64,000 bases of DNA from Tanypteryx hageni (taxonomy: Eukaryota > Arthropoda > Insecta > Odonata > Petaluridae), in assembly GCA_028673005.1 (NCBI GenBank), contig CM054116.1:23227840-23291839 (forward strand), in the 5' to 3' direction. Both the position numbers and the translations under genes were made by a program. This document shows positions 58,401-64,000 of the stretch, one piece after another. Each line of letters opens with the position of its first letter. Within the stretch, counting starts at the first letter, position 1. The notes under the pieces were generated by a model. The model was given only the letters and a program-made list of their open reading frames with translations, had not been told where the DNA came from and searched no databases.

Positions 58401-59160
58401 TGTCGGCGCATGCGTTTGGTAATGAAATCGAACGCTCACGGAAGATCTTGAAGAAAGCAGCGGAAAGTGAATGGATAAAGTCGAATTGCGAACAAAAAAC
58501 TTATTCGAAATCATCGCAACCTAACGGCGAAGGGATGGGAAAAAAGAGGAATAAAGGAAAGCGCGTCTCGCAACGCGGTGCTTCGATCTCACGAGATGAA
58601 AACCGCGTGCGTGATTCGAAAGGGTCATTTAGAATCACAATACCGCCGTAATAACTTATGCCACTTTGGATTCCGAGGGAAGAAGTAGCTCCTGCTACGT
58701 AGGCACGCCTCTCCCACCCATTCTTGTCGTCCGCGACGCGTTTATCAGCTCGCGTGACATAAATCTCCAAGGTCCAACCGCTTCCCGGCAGCGATAAGCG
58801 GCGAACGCGTGAAATGATAAGAGAGTTGCACATGCCTATCTTCGGGCGTGATTCACGCAAACGTCGATAAGAAATCGAGCGGGGAACTATTTCAGAGATT
58901 GCTTAATTTAACGAGCGCACCTGGGAAGCTCCACGGAAGGCTAAACCAAACGGGATGGCGAGTCAAAAATTTACAAAAGCGACTTATACGCGAATTCTTT
59001 ACATTTCGGAACGAGGAGACGCGAAGTGGTTTTAAAAGGCGTAAAAGTATTCGAGGTGGGATAGGAATCCAATGTCTACGAAACGAAAACGATGATATCG
59101 CTGGGCGTAAAGATGACTATCTTTACATACGCATCCGGTCAAGTATTCAATGGATACATA
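55420..59160. other. Gene-free stretch
   Basis: Mixed AT-rich and CpG-rich unique sequence. A purine-rich patch on the plus strand at 57045-57180 and a short (AT)n at 57851-57866. Frames of 97-126 codons (55603, 57007, 58221, 58352, 58501, 58848) show no recognised family and often overlap each other on opposite strands. Confidence 0.45.
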
Positions 59161-59164
59161 TTGC

Positions 59165-59460
59165 AACAAGTGAGGGAAGAAATGCAGAGTAAATTACATA
59201 AGGTGCTTTTTCACAGACTACTATCTTTCCAGCGGAGTAAAGACTCGAATATGCGGTGTATTACCGGTTGCCTACATTTATAGAACCCTGTACTTTTCCG
59301 CGATTTTTTTCGATTATTCTCCTAAAAGATGCCAACCCAAGTTTTACCATGTTTAGTCCTCATATAGAACAATCAATTCTGAAATTTTGGCTTCTTCAGG
59401 TTGTAGGATTCCAGAGATATATCTCGTACACACGGATAGACAAACCGAATAGATAAACGA
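59165..59460 (+). repeat. Dispersed 300-bp repeat, copy B
   Basis: Contains gtgagggaagaaatgcagag, attaccggttgcctacattt, ttttaccatgtttagtcct and ggttgtaggattccagagat, ending in acacggatagacaaaccgaa. Matches 42390-42680 on the opposite strand block for block. Confidence 0.8.
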
Positions 59461-59475
59461 TTTCTTTTTAGAACA

Positions 59476-60075
59476 AATAAGAGAAGAATTGCAGAGCAAA
59501 TAACGCATGGCGTTTTCTTCTTGTTTAGAGATTATGACGTCATCATAAAATTACATCTTGGTTAAGATCGACGACCTCAGAATATAGTATACAAATTCCC
59601 TTTAAAAGCATTATACCAATGGTATGTTATAATATGCTTCCCATTTAAAAGCAGTGGCAGATTTACTTTCCATTGTGAAGACCGGAAAATTTTCCCTCTC
59701 TTTTGGATTAAAAACTATTGTTCGCTCTCATCTCGACACATTTGAATTCTGTTTTCAAAAAATATAAATCTCGGTCTTTCACAGTTATAGAACTGTTCAT
59801 GTTCCTAGCTCCTGCCTTAATATTTAACTAATTTAAAAAATGCTAATTTATAATGCTCTGCAACGATATCATGCTTTTCTTAAGGGGGTTATACTGAAAC
59901 AAAGGGGTTGGAAAAATATTTCGATTACTCCTCAACACCTCATCCTAGATATACCAAATTTCTACCATATGTAACACTCATGTAGACCGCCATATCCTGA
60001 AATTTTGGTCTCTCCAAGTTGCAGGATTCCAGAGATATTGCCCGGACAGACAGACAAACCGAATAATCGCTAAAA
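59476..60075 (+). repeat. Dispersed repeat, copy C, diverged or interrupted
   Basis: The start (aataagagaagaattgcaga, 59480) and end (59930-60070: taccaaatttctaccatatg, caagttgcaggattccagag, cggacagacagacaaaccga) match copies A and B, but the middle is about 300 bp longer. Part of the extra is a possible hAT end at 59652 (cagtggcagatttactt). Copies B and C are in tandem. Confidence 0.65.
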
Positions 60076-60359
60076 AGCACTATAATAGAATCATACACTT
60101 AACATGTTTATCAAATTTAAGTCATCAATTATGACTAACTCACAAATTTAAAATTAGGCATCTATATTAAGATTTTGAGCTTAAATATATTAGAAAAAAG
60201 GATAATAAAATATTAAATTTACACTCGCAGCTAGTAAATAAGTGTCGTGTTTCACATCTCCGTCATTAAAGTCCTATAGCCGAAACTATCGACGATTTCC
60301 ACTTGAAGGTTTTTGTCAGTTTCTAAAAAGGTTAACATTAAAATAGATCGAAATAAAGG

Positions 60360-60735
60360 CTTACGGAAAATTTACCGACCACAATTCATCGAAACAATTC
60401 ATCAAAACACAATTCATCGAAATGTAAATTCACCGAACCACAATTCATCGAATGTATTATTCATAAAAAATTCCAATTCACCTTGTGAAGACTGAAATCA
60501 TGGATGAATAATGAACAATAAATAAACAAATTAACTCGCGGGGGTGGGGATGGGGGAAGGCTAAACATTTCAAAACGAAATACTGACATGTCTTTCGAAT
60601 GCAAATATTTCGTAGATGAATAATAAACAATGAATAAAGAAATTAACCATTAATCCATGATTTGTCTCCATAAGGTGAATTGGACTTTTCGACGAATAAT
60701 ACATTCGATGAATTGTGGTTCGGTGAATTTTCCTA
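60360..60735. mobile_element. Inverted-array element with ACAATTCATCGAA repeats
   Basis: Left part (60362-60507) has repeated caattcatcgaa words and an arm attcaccgaaccacaattca through ccaattcaccttgtg. The right arm (60652-60732) is its inverted copy over about 80 bp with few mismatches. Between the arms, gatgaataatgaacaataaa (60503) is repeated directly as gatgaataataaacaatgaa (60615). No coding sequence. The organisation and core word are like those of the 49621-50107 element. Confidence 0.65.
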
Positions 60736-60739
60736 GACC

Positions 60740-63285
60740 CCGAAATAACATAGATAAAGAACCATTTGTACCAATTATTTGATAACTAGATTGAAGGGAT
60801 ATTATCCATAATATATAAAATTTGATGTGGCCACCACATGACTTTCTCCAGATCTGTAATATTTCTAAAAATTCCAAATAGGTTAGATAATAATAAATAT
60901 TTTAAGAAACTGCGAGAAAATTTTGGACTTTACAAAGAACAGAAATAAACAAACAGCCTTCTGATATTGGATATAGCCACAAAGCTCCAATAACTAAGAA
61001 AAGAAAAAGGAGCGTTACTAAGGCGTAACTAAGCGTCAATTGTTAACAAAAGTCGTCGGTAGGTGGCTAAAAATATAAGATATCTCTTAAAAAATGGATT
61101 ATATGGGAACATGTTTCAAACAATGGTTGTAGAAAATTAAATTTCCTACAACTTGTATTCGAATACTTTTTTACATTTATAAAATATTAAAGCAAATATT
61201 TTAAAATAACGGTTAAGTGACAAGAGTAAACACCCACTTCCGGTAGACCAATTTTTACTAAAAACTAATCAGTTCTTGTGACTTTCATAAAAATGTTAAA
61301 TATAAAATTTCGCGTTGACCTGATTAATAGTTTTTGAGTTAGAGCACCCACAAAAAAGCTGTCACATACATACACACACACACACAGACATAATCGAGAA
61401 AATGGTCAAAACGTGTTCAGGGGACCTCAACACGTGTATTTCCGTTGAAGTCTCGAAGTCGATTTTTTCATTGAAATAATACTTTCCATACTACATATGG
61501 GGAAAGTAATAAAATCAGACAGCGATTAAAGTTTTGATTCGTATCGAAGAATGCAAATATTCCTATATGGCAAGTTCGACGGCTATAACCGAATATATCG
61601 ACTAAGGTTGATCGCTTCACTTCTATTTTAAGGCAGCTTAGCGGAGGTAAAAATAGTAAAACGCGCATCGCAAGAATAATCTTTAGTCATGGATGGAATC
61701 TAAACTGTTTTCCGGACGAGATGCATAACCGCGAAATGAAGCGACAAAATAACTTAACCTCATAAAAACGGGAACCCGAAGAGAACTAGCAGCTTACAGG
61801 ATAGGCGAGTGTCGAGTGAGTAATTTAAGAAATTATTTGCTGTGAGACAGAAGAATAGAATGAGATATCCGAATGACTCATAACAGAAAATCATCTCCGA
61901 TAAATAATGTTATCAGTTTCTCAGCACCGGCTAAATGCTTAAGAGAAACCATTACGAAAATCAGGAATGTGTCAGGGTTTAGAAACAGAGCTGCAATAGT
62001 GAATGGAACTGCAAAATAAATATCAATTTAATTTGTAGATTTTGAACGACATAGAATTATAGGTAGTCTAATTCAAACCTACGTGCTCTTTAAGTAAGCA
62101 ACTAAATAGGAATCGGAAATAATACTACTATCACTAGTCAATCGTAAATTGAAACATCTAGTTTACCCAAATACTGAAATCCGGCTGATGACGAAGATAA
62201 CTAGGATAATTGGAAATAAATGTCAACGACCGGCGGATCACCGCTGAGGTCGGCCCATTTGTAGACTAAAAGCGCAGTTTTCCTACCTATCGTTTTCTTT
62301 CATTGATTATAAAATTAATAATAGCAAACTAGTAAATTATATTACCATAGATTCGATGATTTTTATGTCATTATGGTTAAAAGTGTGAAACGCGTTCCAT
62401 CTGAAGTTTTCACAACAGATGTTTAATTTAAATGGTAAAGGATGTTTTCTCAACAACGCCCTTCGTAATTTGGTTTCAATCATTATCGAAAGTTTTCAGA
62501 CAAACACAAAATGTCTTTTTTATATATTTCGCTGGTAAAAATAACCCCTGCGTCAATATTTTTCTAGTAACCCCAACTTAAGCTTCGACTCATTGGTAAT
62601 TTACCCGAAATCATTGATGTATTTAGCTCATCTATGACTCATCATTGCAACATTCTGCGTGAATACACCCGATTCAGATAATGAGGGAGTATATGGACAC
62701 AAACACATTATCTGAAGTCTGAAACAATTTTCTTATCGAAAATTTCACAGAAATCTCTCCATTGCAATGCTTCTTCCAGCCTTAGAGGATGAAAACTAAA
62801 AATATAAAATCGTGGCCTCGGAAAACGCAAACTAGGCATTCGGAAGATAGTGAACGATTCCACCTCAACAGGAAGAAATGGAGTGGCTGACTAATCGTAA
62901 AAATGCGATTGAAAGATTCCGGCGCAAGTAATAGCTATCTGACGCAAATAACTTCAAAAATACAAAAAGGATGGGAAAAACATTCTTAGGGAAAGATAAG
63001 GTTATCAAAAACCCGAGTTAAATATGCAATGGGCATAAAAACGATAATACGAATCGCAATGACTCCACCTACTCTACTGAGAATAATCAACTTATTTCCT
63101 TGATGTTGAAAAGTGTGCACGGTGGAGAATCAGTCTAATGCTATGTAATTCGCAGGAAAGGTTTACTCGAAGAGGGTAATCTAAAAATCAAAACTTATCA
63201 AAAGGATACCATTTTGGAGGCGATTAAAATCAGAATGGAAGAGAAGAATCATAAAAATGTTAAGAACTAAAAGATATATAATATA
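60740..63285. other. Gene-free AT-rich stretch
   Basis: A (ca)n microsatellite sits at about 61368-61388. It is followed by aatggtcaaaacgtgttcag and a 'gacctcaacacgtg' block that looks like a dispersed insect repeat but appears only once here. Nothing else recognised. Confidence 0.45.
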
Positions 63286-63289
63286 TACA

Positions 63290-63375
63290 GTAGGAGCTCG
63301 CCGTTCGCGGGAATTACGTTCCGGAAAAATGTGGTTATGTTTCCGGTTCGCAAGATATTTTGGATAATATATTTT
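63290..63375 (+). mobile_element. Possible pogo/Tigger-like transposon end
   Basis: After a TATATA stretch, cagtaggagctcgccgttcg then cgggaattacgttccgg resembles pogo/Tigger-type termini (CAGTAG..., a ...CGCGGG..TACGTTCC block). No opposite end is seen before the window ends. Tentative. Confidence 0.35.
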
Positions 63376-64000
63376 AGTAGTAAAATATGATACATATATT
63401 GTCGTTTAAAATTAAACAACTTAAACTCATTTAATATAAATGAAAATTAGATGCGGCCCGAGTAATCAGGGTAATGAATATGGTTGCAACTGTACTTACA
63501 ATTTACTCTCGACAACAGCTTCCTTAAGAATAACAATTGGCAATTATACAAGTGAATAACTTTTAAACACTTTGAACAATTTTCACTATGGACAATACAT
63601 TGAATAACTTTTCACATTGAAAAAAACCATAAGTAGAGAAAATTATTATTTGTTGCCATGTATAACAAATCATTTACTGATATGCATACAAATACTAAGA
63701 TTAAATTATAGAGCTAAATATTCGCGATTAAAATTTTCGTTGGCAACCCTGGCAATGCTATCGACTATTCGAGATTTTATCATAGCACCGGAAACAATGA
63801 TATCAGCTAGCGACATTCAATGTACTGCACATAAATTCAGACGGATAATCGAAATATAATATCTCTGAAACAATGCGTTCTACAAAAGTCATAGAAAATT
63901 AATACGCGTATTGTGCAAAGGGCGTCTTTCAAAGGTTAATCGATGGCTTAAAATTGTTTTATGATTACTTTTTTAAACATGTATAATTTATGACTTGCAT
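63376..64000. other. Unassigned AT-rich right edge
   Basis: An 80-codon plus frame at 63617-63859 has no recognised domain. If the 63290 terminus is real, this may be transposon interior. Confidence 0.4.

Overview
The window is nuclear DNA of an arthropod, most likely an insect with a large, repeat-rich genome. The evidence is split genes with GT..AG introns, one exon set matching class V myosin, tRNA-derived SINEs with target-site duplications, and many animal DNA transposons (hAT, mariner, Merlin and a DUF4817-type family) with pieces of non-LTR retrotransposon. I cannot name the species. There is no bacterial operon, CRISPR array, rRNA gene or convincing tRNA gene.

Layout. From 1 to about 9.2 kb is the 5' part of a myosin V gene on the minus strand. 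Four consecutive coding exons are visible (6335-6228, 5178-5007, 4071-3927, 1976-1820). They cover the N-terminal part of the motor up to just past the P-loop, and their codon phases agree. The first coding exon (upstream, to the right) and everything after the P-loop exon (to the left) were not found. The introns carry a broken Merlin transposase, a hairpin-armed inverted repeat and a palindromic repeat. Upstream of exon 2 lie a 751-bp TIR element with a DUF4817 transposase remnant, a dead LINE 3' end and a SINE tail. CpG is very rare in the introns and becomes common from about 9.24 kb rightward.

From about 9.3 to 64 kb I find no host protein-coding gene. This stretch is mostly unique AT-rich sequence with three kinds of repeat. 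(1) About twenty purine-rich (GA) micro- and minisatellite tracts, essentially all with the purines on the plus strand; the long Pro/Ser/Leu-rich minus-strand reading frames across them are composition artefacts. (2) Mobile elements: a nearly intact 2786-bp hAT element (31331-34116) with an 8-bp target duplication and a ZMYM1-like transposase broken only by two single-base changes in A runs; a 1319-bp mariner (52631-53949); several hAT MITEs; and two tRNA-derived SINE families, all copies in one orientation. (3) Unclassified repeats: two divergent tandem arrays (about 147 bp at 13.6 kb, about 220 bp at 51.1 kb), a 300-bp dispersed repeat, and two inverted-array elements (49.6 and 60.4 kb) that share the core ACAATTCNNCGA and could be a poorly described non-autonomous transposon class.

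The observations I rate highest are the shared subterminal motif of those two inverted-array elements, the one-sided orientation of the purine tracts over about 45 kb, the near-intact hAT element, and the sharp CpG boundary as a possible mark of the myosin V transcription unit.
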